A DNA stretch of 41,058 bases from Collinsella sp. (GTDB lineage: Bacteria; Actinomycetota; Coriobacteriia; Coriobacteriales; Coriobacteriaceae), in NCBI GenBank assembly GCA_019414565.1, contig DXLU01000014.1:1-41058 (forward strand), read 5' to 3'. The number at the start of each line of letters is the position of its first letter. Within the stretch, counting starts at the first letter, position 1. The notes below the pieces were generated by a model. That model worked only from the letters and a program-made list of their open reading frames with translations, was not told the DNA's origin and ran no database searches. The position numbers were made by a program, and so were the translations under genes. Below, in pieces: positions 1 to 7,626 of the stretch.

Positions 1-280
1 GCCGCGCGGCAAGGAGATATATTGCCAGACCGGAGGGGCGCCGGGGGCGGGAATCGCGCACTCCATATTTTGTTCACAAATGAATAGGTCCCTCAGTCGC
101 ATCACTGAGGTTAAAACTGAAGCATTGGCTTCTGATATTGGCGATGACCAGCTGGTTTATAGGTGTTAAGGCATCGGTCATCTCTGGAGCGCCACTTTAC
201 TCCAAAAGCATCAGCTATTTGTTTCCCGTCGGTAAAAGGCAGGTTTTGTTCGCCAAGCGTTCTTATATATAGAGAAGTTC
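1..280. other. No gene recognised at window start
   Basis: This stretch has no ORF with recognisable family features. A 7-bp stem (CCTCAGT/ACTGAGG, 91-110) followed by TTAAAA is the only local structure seen. A minus-strand reading frame ending at 111 could be a decayed gene end, but nothing in it is recognisable. Confidence 0.4.
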
Positions 281-304
281 GGGTTCGAACCCGTGTCGCG
301 GCAA

Positions 305-339
305 CAAAAAAGCGGCCGGCATCCGCCAGTCGCTTTTTT
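305..339 (-). terminator. Terminator-like hairpin beyond the tRNA-Lys 3' copy
   Basis: AAAAAAGCG at the left and CGCTTTTTT at the right pair around a GC-rich centre, giving U-tracts on both strands. It follows the partial tRNA-Lys 3' copy just as the 482-511 hairpin follows the intact tRNA. Confidence 0.6.
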
Positions 340-481
340 AGTCTATGGTGGGCCGTCAGGGGTCCAGCCTGCTCCGCAGGCGGCCGCTGCGGCGCTTCGC
401 GCCTTGCTCGCTGCGCTGGCAAACGCTCACGCGTTTACTCAGCTCCGCGCCCCGACGGGTTCGAACCCATGAAAAGGCGAC

Positions 482-511
482 AAAAAAGACGGCCAACCGA
501 AGTTGACCGTC
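482..511 (-). terminator. Rho-independent terminator of tRNA-Lys
   Basis: Read on the minus strand, a 10-bp stem (GACGGTCAAC / GTTGGCCGTC) with a TTCG loop is followed by TTTTTT. It lies about 15 nt past the tRNA-Lys 3' end. Confidence 0.85.
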
Positions 512-526
512 TCAACAATCTTTGGG

Positions 527-599
527 TGGGCCGTCAGGGGTTCGAACCCTGGACCTTGGGATTAAAAGTCCCCTGCTCTGCCAGCTGAGCTAACGGCCC
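527..599 (-). tRNA. tRNA-Lys (anticodon TTT)
   Basis: The minus strand folds as a complete 73-nt cloverleaf. Acceptor GGGCCGT pairs with ACGGCCC, followed by discriminator A. The D arm contains AGCTCAGCTGGCAGAGC, the anticodon loop is CTTTTAA (anticodon TTT), and the T loop is TTCGAAC. The three bases after the discriminator are CCC, so CCA is not encoded. A promoter lies upstream at 609-637 and a terminator follows directly. Confidence 0.96.
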
Positions 600-608
600 G
601 CGGGTGGC

Positions 609-637
609 ATTGTACCACGGTCTGGGGCTATTCCCAA
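609..637 (-). promoter_or_regulatory. Promoter of tRNA-Lys
   Basis: On the minus strand, TTGGGA (632-637) and TACAAT (609-614) are separated by 17 nt and lie just upstream of the tRNA. The -35 element overlaps the last codons of the upstream aminopeptidase gene. Confidence 0.6.
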
Positions 638-1908
638 CTCCATTGGCCGTTCTGGAAAATCACAACTTCACGTCCATCAGGCGTAATGCCCGTAATATCG
701 ATATCGTCCGTGCCGATCATAAAATCGACGTGCGTGCTCGAGACGTTAACGCCATGCTCCAGGAGCTCCTCCTTGGACATGTCATACCCACCCTCGATGC
801 ATTCGGGGAAACCGACACCCAGCGCGAGATGGCAGCTAGCGTTCTCATCATAGAGCGTGTCATAGAATAGAACGCCACTTTCACGGATCGGCGTGTTCTT
901 GGAGATAAGCGCGACCTCACCCAGATGAGCGGCACCTTCATCGGTGTCAATAATGCTCGCAAGCGTCGCCTTACCCACGCGGGCATCGTAGTCCACTACG
1001 CGGCCCGCCTCGAACTTAATCCAAAAATCGTCAACCTTGTTACCGTGGTGAATGAGCGGCATAGCCGAATACACGATACCGTCGGCACGCATACGATCAG
1101 GCGAGGTGAAGACTTCCTCGGTGGGAATGTTGGGGAAGAAGGGGTGCCCATCGGGCGTCTTGCCCTTGCCGCCGGCCCACTCGTGACCTTTCGTCATGCC
1201 AATCGTCAGATCGGTTCCATTTGCCGAGGTGTAATGCAGGTAGTCGAAACGATTGTCGTTCAGGAAACGCAGGTTCTTTTCGAATGCGGCGTCATGGAGT
1301 TCCCAGTCGCTCTCCGGGTCCTGGCCATCGGCGCGAGCGGTATGCAGAATCGCATTCCACAGCTTATAGATTGCAACCTCATCGGCGTCTCCCGGGAACA
1401 CCTCGCGCGCCCAGGCAACGACCGGCGCGCCGGCGATGCACCACGGGTTGATGTTGTAGTCCAGTCCGCGGCGGAAGACCTTGCACTGCGTGTTCCTTGC
1501 CTTAGAAGCTGCAGCAGGCTTAGCGGGATCGATACCCTTGAGAGCTGCAGGGTCCGCACCCTCGATAAAGATAAAGCAGGCACCATCCTGGGCCAGGGAA
1601 TCAAGCTGCAGGCGCTTCCACTCGGGCGTCTGCTCAAAATAGCTTTGCTCGACATGCTCGTACGTGAGCCTCGTCACGGCATCATCGGCCCAAATAACCG
1701 TCACGTGACCGGCACCGGAGGCATAGGCCTCCGCGACCACCACGCGCGCAAACGGCGCGCACTCGACCGGAGACTGAACGACAACCTCCTGGCCGGGCTT
1801 GACGTTTACGCCCTTGCGGACAACCAGGCGCGCATAGTTTTTAATCTTGGGCTCTAGGGCCTTCATGCCCTCCAGAGCCTCTTCGACCGTCAGGGCAGCT
1901 CGAATCAT
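628..1908 (-). CDS. Aminopeptidase, peptidase family M29
   Basis: A predicted cytoplasmic metallo-aminopeptidase of the thermophilic-aminopeptidase/PepS-AmpS type, which removes N-terminal residues from peptides. The ~426-residue length fits the family. Family-like blocks are visible: PNIPTEEVFTSPDR in the middle, then DEGAAHLGEVALI, FYDTLYDENASCHLALG, and VNVSSTHVDFMIG near the C-terminus. These hold the expected acidic and His metal ligands. An ATG 12 nt further upstream (1920) is in frame, but GGAG sits 6 nt before the ATG at 1908, so I prefer 1908. The gene ends right at the tRNA-Lys promoter. It lies downstream of a terminator (1936-1967), so it is probably its own transcription unit. 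The family call is firm; peptide specificity cannot be read. Confidence 0.9.
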   Translation of the reverse strand: MIRAALTVEEALEGMKALEPKIKNYARLVVRKGVNVKPGQEVVVQSPVECAPFARVVVAEAYASGAGHVTVIWADDAVTRLTYEHVEQSYFEQTPEWKRLQLDSLAQDGACFIFIEGADPAALKGIDPAKPAAASKARNTQCKVFRRGLDYNINPWCIAGAPVVAWAREVFPGDADEVAIYKLWNAILHTARADGQDPESDWELHDAAFEKNLRFLNDNRFDYLHYTSANGTDLTIGMTKGHEWAGGKGKTPDGHPFFPNIPTEEVFTSPDRMRADGIVYSAMPLIHHGNKVDDFWIKFEAGRVVDYDARVGKATLASIIDTDEGAAHLGEVALISKNTPIRESGVLFYDTLYDENASCHLALGVGFPECIEGGYDMSKEELLEHGVNVSSTHVDFMIGTDDIDITGITPDGREVVIFQNGQWSWE

Positions 1909-1935
1909 GTGCCACTCCATCTATCTATAGAACAG

Positions 1936-1967
1936 TAAAAAGGCGCGCCGCAAAAACGACGCGCCTT
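1936..1967 (-). terminator. Terminator after the 1998-2573 gene
   Basis: On the minus strand, an 8-bp stem AAGGCGCG/CGCGCCTT with a 12-nt loop is followed by TTTTT. It closes the purC-membrane protein unit. Confidence 0.8.
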
Positions 1968-1997
1968 ATATCTTAGCGATATGTATGGATACAAACG

Positions 1998-2573
1998 CTA
2001 CTTCTTCTTGGAGTCCTTCTTGTCCTCCTCGGCAGCCGCGCGCTCAATAAGAGCGTTGAGCTTGTTCTCGGACATGCCCTCGGCCTGCGTGCGGTACATG
2101 TTGCGCAGGGGACGAATACGAACGAAGTCGTAGATAAAGTCACCCAGAATGATGACATAGGACAAAACGATGCCGACCATCTGGACAGGGCTGGACACCA
2201 TGCCAGCGGGAGCGAAGTACAGCGAAGCCCAAATGGCCACGACGAGTACCATGCCGATGGCGAGCACGGCCCACCAGATACGACGGCGCTTGGTGTAGTC
2301 CTCATCCTGCTTGAGAAGGATATTCGACACCGTGTAGATACGATCCTCGCGAGCACGCTGTTTGGCCTTGCGGGCGCGCTTCTCCTCTTTAGAGAGGCCC
2401 TCGAGGTTCTCGCCCTTCTCGAGCTCTTTGCGGCGAGCTTTAGACGAAGCTGGCACGACGCGGACAGAGCTCGCTGCCTGACGGGCGGGCTTAGCAGATG
2501 CGGCGGACTTGCGCGCAACCCCGGTAACTTCGTGGGATTGCGTGCGCTTGTTCGTGGCGCTACGGGTACTCAC
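1998..2573 (-). CDS. Small membrane protein with basic N-terminus, unknown function
   Basis: 191 residues. The first ~95 are highly charged and rich in Lys/Arg/Ala/Ser, with a helical K/E/R stretch (KARRKELEKGENLEGLSKEEKRARKAKQR). Two hydrophobic segments follow at about 98-120 and 128-148, and the tail is Lys/Glu-rich. This predicts two membrane spans with both charged ends in the cytoplasm. The start is GTG, immediately abutting the purC stop (TAAGTG), with AAGGAG 9 nt upstream inside purC. The gene is therefore cotranscribed with purC and probably translationally coupled to it. I do not recognise a family; the pairing with purC may be positional only. Confidence 0.85.
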   Translation of the reverse strand: MSTRSATNKRTQSHEVTGVARKSAASAKPARQAASSVRVVPASSKARRKELEKGENLEGLSKEEKRARKAKQRAREDRIYTVSNILLKQDEDYTKRRRIWWAVLAIGMVLVVAIWASLYFAPAGMVSSPVQMVGIVLSYVIILGDFIYDFVRIRPLRNMYRTQAEGMSENKLNALIERAAAEEDKKDSKKK

Positions 2574-3461
2574 TTATGCGTTCTCCTTCATACTTGTGAA
2601 CTGGGAGCCCGTGATGATCTGGAAGGCCTCGCGATAGCGCTCGGACGTGCCATCGATGACCTCGGCGGGCAGGTGCGGGGTCTCCCCCGTCATATCCCAG
2701 TTAGCTTTGAGCCAATTGCGGACGAATTGTTTGTCGTAGCTGGGCTGAATCTTGCCCTCCTCGTAGCTGGCGGCAGGCCAGAAACGGCTGGAGTCGGGCG
2801 TGAGACACTCGTCGATCAGCGTGACCTTGCCATCGATGACACCAAACTCAAACTTAGTGTCGGCGATGATGATGCCACGGGTCGCTGCATACTCGGCGGC
2901 AGCCTTGTAGATCTTGAGGGAAAGGTCGCGAATCTGCGTGGCGATGTCCTCGCCCACGATCTCGCAGCAACGCTCGAACGAGATGTTCTCGTCGTGGTCA
3001 CCGATCTCGGCCTTCGTGGACGGCGTGAACAGCGGCTCGGGGAGCTTGGAGGCCTCGGTTAGACCCTCAGGCAGCTGGATGCCGCAGACGGTGCCGTTCT
3101 CGTCATAGGTCTTCTTGCCCGAACCGGTCAGATAGCCGCGGACGATGCACTCGATAGGAATCGTCTGGGCCTTCTTGACCAGCATGGCGCGGCCTGCGAG
3201 GTAGTCACGATACTCGGCAAACTCCTCGGGGAAATCCGCCGGGTCGATGGAAACGAGATGGTTGGGGACGATGTCGGCAAACTTATCAAACCAGAATGCC
3301 GAGATGCGGTTGAGCACCTCTCCCTTAAACGGAATCTCGTCGGGGAGAATAAAGTCGAACGCAGAAATGCGGTCGGTGGCGACCATCAGCAGGTTTTCAC
3401 CGGCATCGTAAATATCACGAACCTTGCCACGGGAATCCGGACGACGCTCCATCGTTGTCAC
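2574..3461 (-). CDS. purC: Phosphoribosylaminoimidazole-succinocarboxamide synthase (SAICAR synthase)
   Basis: Joins CAIR and aspartate using ATP to make SAICAR in purine biosynthesis. The sequence has the family's N-terminal RGKVRDIYDAG strand-loop, DRISAFDFILPDEIPFKG, the PIECIVRGYLTGSG signature, and the late IADTKFEFGVIDGKVTLIDECLTPDSSRFW block. At about 295 residues it matches the longer form of the family. Three in-frame starts lie close together: GTG at 3470, GTG at 3461 and ATG at 3452. AAGGAG is 8 nt before 3461 and directly abuts 3470, so 3461 is the best choice. purB lies 4 kb away on the same strand but is not in the same operon. Confidence 0.96.
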   Translation of the reverse strand: MTTMERRPDSRGKVRDIYDAGENLLMVATDRISAFDFILPDEIPFKGEVLNRISAFWFDKFADIVPNHLVSIDPADFPEEFAEYRDYLAGRAMLVKKAQTIPIECIVRGYLTGSGKKTYDENGTVCGIQLPEGLTEASKLPEPLFTPSTKAEIGDHDENISFERCCEIVGEDIATQIRDLSLKIYKAAAEYAATRGIIIADTKFEFGVIDGKVTLIDECLTPDSSRFWPAASYEEGKIQPSYDKQFVRNWLKANWDMTGETPHLPAEVIDGTSERYREAFQIITGSQFTSMKENA

Positions 3462-3492
3462 GTGAGTCACTCCTTACCTAAATACGACAGAA

Positions 3493-3512
3493 ATGCGGGC
3501 TCTCTCCCGCAT
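3493..3512 (-). terminator. Hairpin between the histidine kinase gene and purC
   Basis: A 7-bp stem ATGCGGG/CCCGCAT with a 6-nt loop, followed on the minus strand by TTTCTG. It probably separates the two-component operon from purC. The U-tract is weak. Confidence 0.4.
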
Positions 3513-3570
3513 GTTTTCGCAAACTCGGAGCGGCAGGGACGCGGCCCCTCCTTCACCGAATAGCGAAAAG

Positions 3571-5136
3571 CTAGTGCTCCATTGTAGTAGATGCCGCGTC
3601 CGCCGTGTGCTCGCGGGGCAGATGAATTGTAAAAGTCGTACCCTTTCCAAGCTCCGACTCCACGGATATGTATCCATGGTGACGCTCGACGATCTGCTTG
3701 GTCACGGCGAGGCCAACGCCCAGGCCACCCGCCTCGCGGGCGCGGCTGGCATCGGCGCGCCAAAAACGACCGAAGATGCGCGACAGATCGTCCTTGGCGA
3801 TACCGATGCCCGTATCCGAAACCGCGATATCGACGTGCTTGCGGTCGCTGAGCACCGACACCACGACCCAACCCCCCTCGGGGGTGTAACGCATGGCGTT
3901 GCTCATGAGGTTAATAACGCATTGCGTGATCATGTCGGGATCTGCCTCGACAACGTCATCGTGGCCCTGCGTCTCATCCGCAAAGCGCAAACGCAGGTCA
4001 CGGTCGGCAAACAGGCGCTCCTGGCCATTCACAATCGAACGCACAAACGGCACCATATCCACCGGCTCCAGGTTGAGCGGCGCGGTACTGTTTTCCATGC
4101 GCGACAGGTCGAGCATCTGCTGCACCAGACGGGCCAGACGACGAGTCTCGGATGCGACTGTCTCCAGGTGTTCGTCGTCGGTGGGATACACACCGTCTTG
4201 CATGGCCTCGACCGTTGCAAGCATGGCCATGAGCGGCGTGCGCAGCTCGTGAGCAACATCAGAGGTCAGGCGCTTTTCGTGTTTCATGTCCTTCTCGAGC
4301 GAAGTGGCCATCTCGTCAAAGGTCTCACCCAGCTGATCGATTTCGTCATCGCCGCGCAAGCCCGTGCGAGCGGACAAATCGCCATCGCGAATTTGTTTGG
4401 CCGTGCTGGTAATACGATGAATCGGCTTGGTGAGCATGCGCGACATGAGCGCTCCGATAACGACCGAGATGCAGACGGCCACAACCGCGGCAAGGGCCAT
4501 GGCGTTAAAGGTCTTCTCTCTGAATGCTGAGTCTGCCTTGGTGAGCAGGGCATCGGAGCCAATCGCCCACAATTTGACCTGACCCACGTGCTCGCCGGAG
4601 GACGTCACGATCTCAACGTTGGCAACACTATTGGAATCGGTGGGAGCAGACGAGACTGGGCTGTGCGATGCCTTCTTTCCGCTCGTACCGTCGGTCGTCG
4701 CCTGATTTTCGCGCACATCGGCAGTAGCGCTTGCCGAGGGCCACGAGTCGTCGTAGACGATGACGCCCTTTTTATTGACAACCTGCATGCCAAGATCGTC
4801 GGACACCAAGCTCGATGTCGCGACCGCACGCAACTCCCCCGCGGTCCAAGAACCGTTTTCCTTATATGACGTTGCCAACTTTTCGGCTGCGGAATTGGCG
4901 ATTTCGACAATATTGGAGCGCGTGTAATCCGTAAAAACCGTGCCCCACACAACGGAGACAACGCCCACCAGCACCAGTACCGTCATGAGCGATGTCAGGG
5001 CAAAAGCCAGGGCCATGCGTGAGGGATAGCTCATCGTTGGCCGTGAATCGGAACGAGGCGTGTTCCAACTAGCCTTGGAACCCGCCTCGTTCTCCTGCTT
5101 ATGCTTTTGCCCGATTTCAAAGCGCGCAGGTGTCAT
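3571..5136 (-). CDS. Membrane sensor histidine kinase (HAMP, HisKA, HATPase)
   Basis: 521 residues. There is a ~40-residue cytoplasmic N-terminus and membrane spans at about 41-65 and 212-233, enclosing a ~145-residue extracytoplasmic sensor region. A HAMP linker (about 234-287) follows, then the H-box SDVAHELRTPLMAM with phosphoacceptor His296. The ATPase boxes are QCVINLMSNAMRYTPEGG (N), VSDTGIGIAKDDL (G1), FGRFWRADASR (F) and GGLGVGLAVTKQIVERH (G2). All catalytic elements are intact. The gene starts 11 nt after its partner response regulator (AGGG before the ATG), so the two form an operon. The PhoR/ResE-like layout does not reveal the signal. The sensor part contains a Ser/Thr/Ala-rich low-complexity stretch (about 133-170). 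Confidence 0.94.
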   Translation of the reverse strand: MTPARFEIGQKHKQENEAGSKASWNTPRSDSRPTMSYPSRMALAFALTSLMTVLVLVGVVSVVWGTVFTDYTRSNIVEIANSAAEKLATSYKENGSWTAGELRAVATSSLVSDDLGMQVVNKKGVIVYDDSWPSASATADVRENQATTDGTSGKKASHSPVSSAPTDSNSVANVEIVTSSGEHVGQVKLWAIGSDALLTKADSAFREKTFNAMALAAVVAVCISVVIGALMSRMLTKPIHRITSTAKQIRDGDLSARTGLRGDDEIDQLGETFDEMATSLEKDMKHEKRLTSDVAHELRTPLMAMLATVEAMQDGVYPTDDEHLETVASETRRLARLVQQMLDLSRMENSTAPLNLEPVDMVPFVRSIVNGQERLFADRDLRLRFADETQGHDDVVEADPDMITQCVINLMSNAMRYTPEGGWVVVSVLSDRKHVDIAVSDTGIGIAKDDLSRIFGRFWRADASRAREAGGLGVGLAVTKQIVERHHGYISVESELGKGTTFTIHLPREHTADAASTTMEH

Positions 5137-5147
5137 ATGTGATTTCC

Positions 5148-5870
5148 CTATTTCTCGTCCGACTTATCGGTCTTGGCCGGAGCCTCGAAGCGATAGCCGA
5201 CACCGTGGACGGTGTAGAGCCACTTGGGCTTCTTGGGATCATCGCCCAGCTTGGCGCGAAGGTTCTTCACGTGGCTATCGATGGTGCGCTCATAGCCCTC
5301 AAAGTCGTAGCCGAGCACCTTCTCGACCAGCTCCATGCGGTTGTAGACGCGACCGGGGTGACGGGCAAGCGTGGTGAGCAGCTTAAACTCGGAAGCCGTC
5401 AGGTCGACTTCCTTGCCCTCGACCAAAATCTTGTGGCCCGAGATATCGATGACCAGATCGCCGAAGTCGAGTACCTCGACGGCTGGCTCGTCGGCCTGAT
5501 GGGCACGGCGGAACAGAGCGCGAACGCGCGCGACAAGCTCGCGCGGCGAGAACGGCTTAATCAGATAGTCGTCGGCGCCGAGCTCAAGACCGATAATACG
5601 GTCCTCGATCTCGCCCTTGGCAGTCAGCATGATGATGGGGACATCCGAGGTATCGCGAATGGTGCGGCAAACGCGCTCGCCGGGGATCTTGGGGAGCATA
5701 AGGTCGAGCACGACCAGGTCAAACTGATGCTTCTCGAACTCCTCGATCGCGGACTGGCCGTCGCCGACACCCACAACCCAGTAGCCTTCGCGCTCGAGAT
5801 AGGCAGCGACGGCGTCACGGATTGCCTTCTCATCCTCGACCAGCAGAATCTTTTTTGCATCTGAAGCCAT
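5148..5870 (-). CDS. OmpR/PhoB-family response regulator
   Basis: A 240-residue DNA-binding response regulator. The receiver domain has the acidic pair in LLVEDEKAI, phosphoacceptor Asp56 in VVLDLMLP, a Thr in MLTAKGE and Lys in YLIKPFSP. The C-terminal winged helix contains LTASEFKLL and ERTIDSHVKNLRAKLGDD, ending in YTVHGVGYRFE. Frames open further upstream only with a TTG at 5891, so the ATG at 5870 (MASDAKK) is taken as the start. A G-run lies upstream, but no clean ribosome-binding site is seen. It is first gene of the operon with the histidine kinase. Confidence 0.95.
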   Translation of the reverse strand: MASDAKKILLVEDEKAIRDAVAAYLEREGYWVVGVGDGQSAIEEFEKHQFDLVVLDLMLPKIPGERVCRTIRDTSDVPIIMLTAKGEIEDRIIGLELGADDYLIKPFSPRELVARVRALFRRAHQADEPAVEVLDFGDLVIDISGHKILVEGKEVDLTASEFKLLTTLARHPGRVYNRMELVEKVLGYDFEGYERTIDSHVKNLRAKLGDDPKKPKWLYTVHGVGYRFEAPAKTDKSDEK

Positions 5871-6023
5871 AACACGGCCCCCCTGTCTCAATTAGCTAAG
5901 AACAAGCTCATTTTAACGCACCTGAGCCCACCAGATGCCGCTATGACGTGGCAGCTCGGCGGGCGGCACCCACAATTACAACGCGTTTATTCCCCTGTTG
6001 GCGCCTTTTTAACCCCTCTAAGC

Positions 6024-7235
6024 TTAAAGAGAGAATAGGCGTGCGGTGACCGTCTCTGGTATACCCTGGCTGTTGCGCACCGTGGCGTACGTAAGGAATG
6101 AGTCCGATTTTCCCGCCGTAGCTGGATAATCGCCATACTCCAAAGCGCGGTCGGGCGACAACAGCGAACCATAGGTCTTGGCAGAGGTGTCGATGAGAAA
6201 ATGCGATGCTTGCACCTTAACGAGATATTTATTCTTCTTGCCGGCAGCACATGCGAGCGGCTCGCGCGACAGAAAGAGGTACGGCCCTCCCTCATTACCG
6301 ATATACGTGCCCATGTTGCCTAGGCTGCCCACGCCACTATAGGTCGCCTCGATAGAAAACACGAAGGTATCGCCCATATATACGGCCTCGAAAGGCGAGA
6401 CTGACGAGGGAAGGACTAGCTGGGCACGTTTGGTGTTGTTGCCATCGGTCAGATCGATTGCCGTTATGCCGTAGTAGACGCCCTCGTCGTTGCGGACACG
6501 CGGTGAGATGGTCAAAATGCCGTCGCTCGCGCGTGGGGCCGACGCAAAGCGGCCCGTCGATTTCCAAATTGTCTCGGCCTTAGATTCATCAAGCGAGCGA
6601 CGATAGCAAAACGAATCACTACTCGTTTTATTGCCGCCTGCCGAAGGCATTTTATACCAGATGGCTGATGACCCGAACGCCGTAAACAGCGGCGGATCGT
6701 AGTCCTTGCCACCTCGATCGAGCTCAACCACGTCGCCAGAGAGCGAAGCGCCCGACAGATTTTGAGCGTAGAGCTTCCACGATGAACTGGCAAAGTTCAT
6801 CTCAACCCACGCAAACACGCCGTCGCCGGCACGGACATCGTAAAAAGCATATCCCGTGCCCTCGATAGGATTCTCAATTAATGTGGTAAGCGAGCCATCG
6901 CCCAGGTTGAGCACACCGAGTGTGTTGGCGTGCAGTGCCGATGCGGGCGCCATCATTGCCGCAGCATAGTCACCATCGCAGTAGTACAGCAACGTGCCCA
7001 GCGGCAGCGTCCACGATGCCGCCGGCTCAAGATCGATGTCAACTGCCTCGTACTCATCAGTAATCGAGACAATCTTCGAATCGTCCTTGATAACCTGCGG
7101 CTCGCCAGCGGCATCATCACTGGTGCCTGTTTTTTTCGAACATCCGGCAAGCACCGTGGCAGCGCTCGCGGCAGCTCCACCGAGCACAAAGCCGCGGCGC
7201 GATATTCCGTTCTTGATGTGGTCGGCGATACCCAT
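6024..7235 (-). CDS. Tat-exported lipoprotein, probable beta-propeller-like, unknown function
   Basis: 403 residues. A twin-arginine signal (SRRGFVLGG at about 12-20) is followed by a hydrophobic stretch and the lipobox LAGC, giving lipid-anchored Cys32. The mature part has a Ser/Thr/Asp linker, then a beta-rich region with repeated short strand patterns (GVFAWVEMNFASSSWKLYAQ, SAIWYKM, DGILTISPRV, DTFVFSIEATY) that suggests a propeller. This is an inference from pattern only. Its ATG overlaps the stop of the upstream TSCPD gene by 1 nt (TAATG), implying translational coupling. I do not recognise a specific function. Tat export implies folding before export, possibly with a cofactor. Confidence 0.85.
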   Translation of the reverse strand: MGIADHIKNGISRRGFVLGGAAASAATVLAGCSKKTGTSDDAAGEPQVIKDDSKIVSITDEYEAVDIDLEPAASWTLPLGTLLYYCDGDYAAAMMAPASALHANTLGVLNLGDGSLTTLIENPIEGTGYAFYDVRAGDGVFAWVEMNFASSSWKLYAQNLSGASLSGDVVELDRGGKDYDPPLFTAFGSSAIWYKMPSAGGNKTSSDSFCYRRSLDESKAETIWKSTGRFASAPRASDGILTISPRVRNDEGVYYGITAIDLTDGNNTKRAQLVLPSSVSPFEAVYMGDTFVFSIEATYSGVGSLGNMGTYIGNEGGPYLFLSREPLACAAGKKNKYLVKVQASHFLIDTSAKTYGSLLSPDRALEYGDYPATAGKSDSFLTYATVRNSQGIPETVTARLFSL

Positions 7236-7498
7236 TAGGCGATCTCGGCGCGAGCGGCCTCGATAGCGCGCGTAAGCTGATCAGCGCAAGAGGTCTTCTT
7301 CATGCCGCAGGTATTGCCGGCAAGAACCTCGATCACACGGTCGGCAGGAGCGCCCTCGACCAGTTTGGAGATGGCCTTGAGGTTGCCATCGCAGCCGCCG
7401 GTAAACTCAACGCCCAGCACCTTGCTGCCATCGTCAGAGAGATTGAGGTGAATATTGCGAGAGCATACACCCTGCGGCTTGTAATCAAACGAAATCAT
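7235..7498 (-). CDS. TSCPD domain-containing small protein
   Basis: 87 residues, almost entirely one TSCPD-type domain: a VCSRNIHLNLSDDG strand, the VEFTGGCDGNLKAISKLVEG block and a C-terminal GNTCGMKKTSCADQLTRAI cysteine motif. The family (related to the C-terminal domain of vitamin-B12-dependent ribonucleotide reductases) carries conserved Cys residues that could bind metal. Free-standing members have no settled function. GAGAGGGG precedes the ATG. It overlaps the downstream lipoprotein gene by one base. Confidence 0.85.
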   Translation of the reverse strand: MISFDYKPQGVCSRNIHLNLSDDGSKVLGVEFTGGCDGNLKAISKLVEGAPADRVIEVLAGNTCGMKKTSCADQLTRAIEAARAEIA

Positions 7499-7562
7499 GC
7501 GATCCCCTCTCAGAATGTTATTCGAGACGACTATTATCCCCGTCTTTCCCTAAATGCAACGA

Positions 7563-7600
7563 GGCGCTTTGCCGGCAACACACATTACCAGCAAAGCGCC
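7563..7600. terminator. Hairpin downstream of purB
   Basis: A 10-bp perfect stem GGCGCTTTGC/GCAAAGCGCC with an 18-nt loop lies 27 nt past the purB stop. There is no clear U-tract on either strand, so it may act as an RNA-stabilising hairpin or a weak terminator. Confidence 0.45.
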
Positions 7601-7626
7601 CTAAAAAGCTAACGTTATGCCCGAAC

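Larger units (their letters stand above)
281..526 (-). repeat. tRNA-Lys-associated repeat tract (tRNA 3' end copy, hairpin element, T-arm palindromes)
   Basis: Downstream of tRNA-Lys on the minus strand lies a repeat of tRNA pieces. A 17-nt exact copy of the tRNA-Lys 3' end and trailer lies at 347-363 (original at 525-541). The T-arm-like palindrome GGGTTCGAACCC occurs at 457-468 and again at 281-292. Each palindrome sits about 13 nt from a terminator-like hairpin. Between the 3'-end copy and the 457 palindrome is a 93-bp GC-rich insert with small hairpins. It shares an AAACGC...GCGTTT hairpin, at identical 36-nt spacing to the T-arm, with the insert beside tRNA-Gly. There is no complete second tRNA and no convincing gene. 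Confidence 0.65.

Noticed and set aside
111..280. Possible decayed gene end on the minus strand
   Set aside because: The reading frame includes plausible-looking protein text, but no family was recognised and it runs into tRNA-derived repeats.
281..300. A second tRNA at the GGGTTCGAACCC palindrome
   Set aside because: Only a T-arm-like piece is present; no acceptor, D or anticodon arm can be built.
3468..3470. GTG at 3470 as purC start
   Set aside because: The Shine-Dalgarno AAGGA directly abuts it, whereas the GTG at 3461 has an 8-nt spacing.
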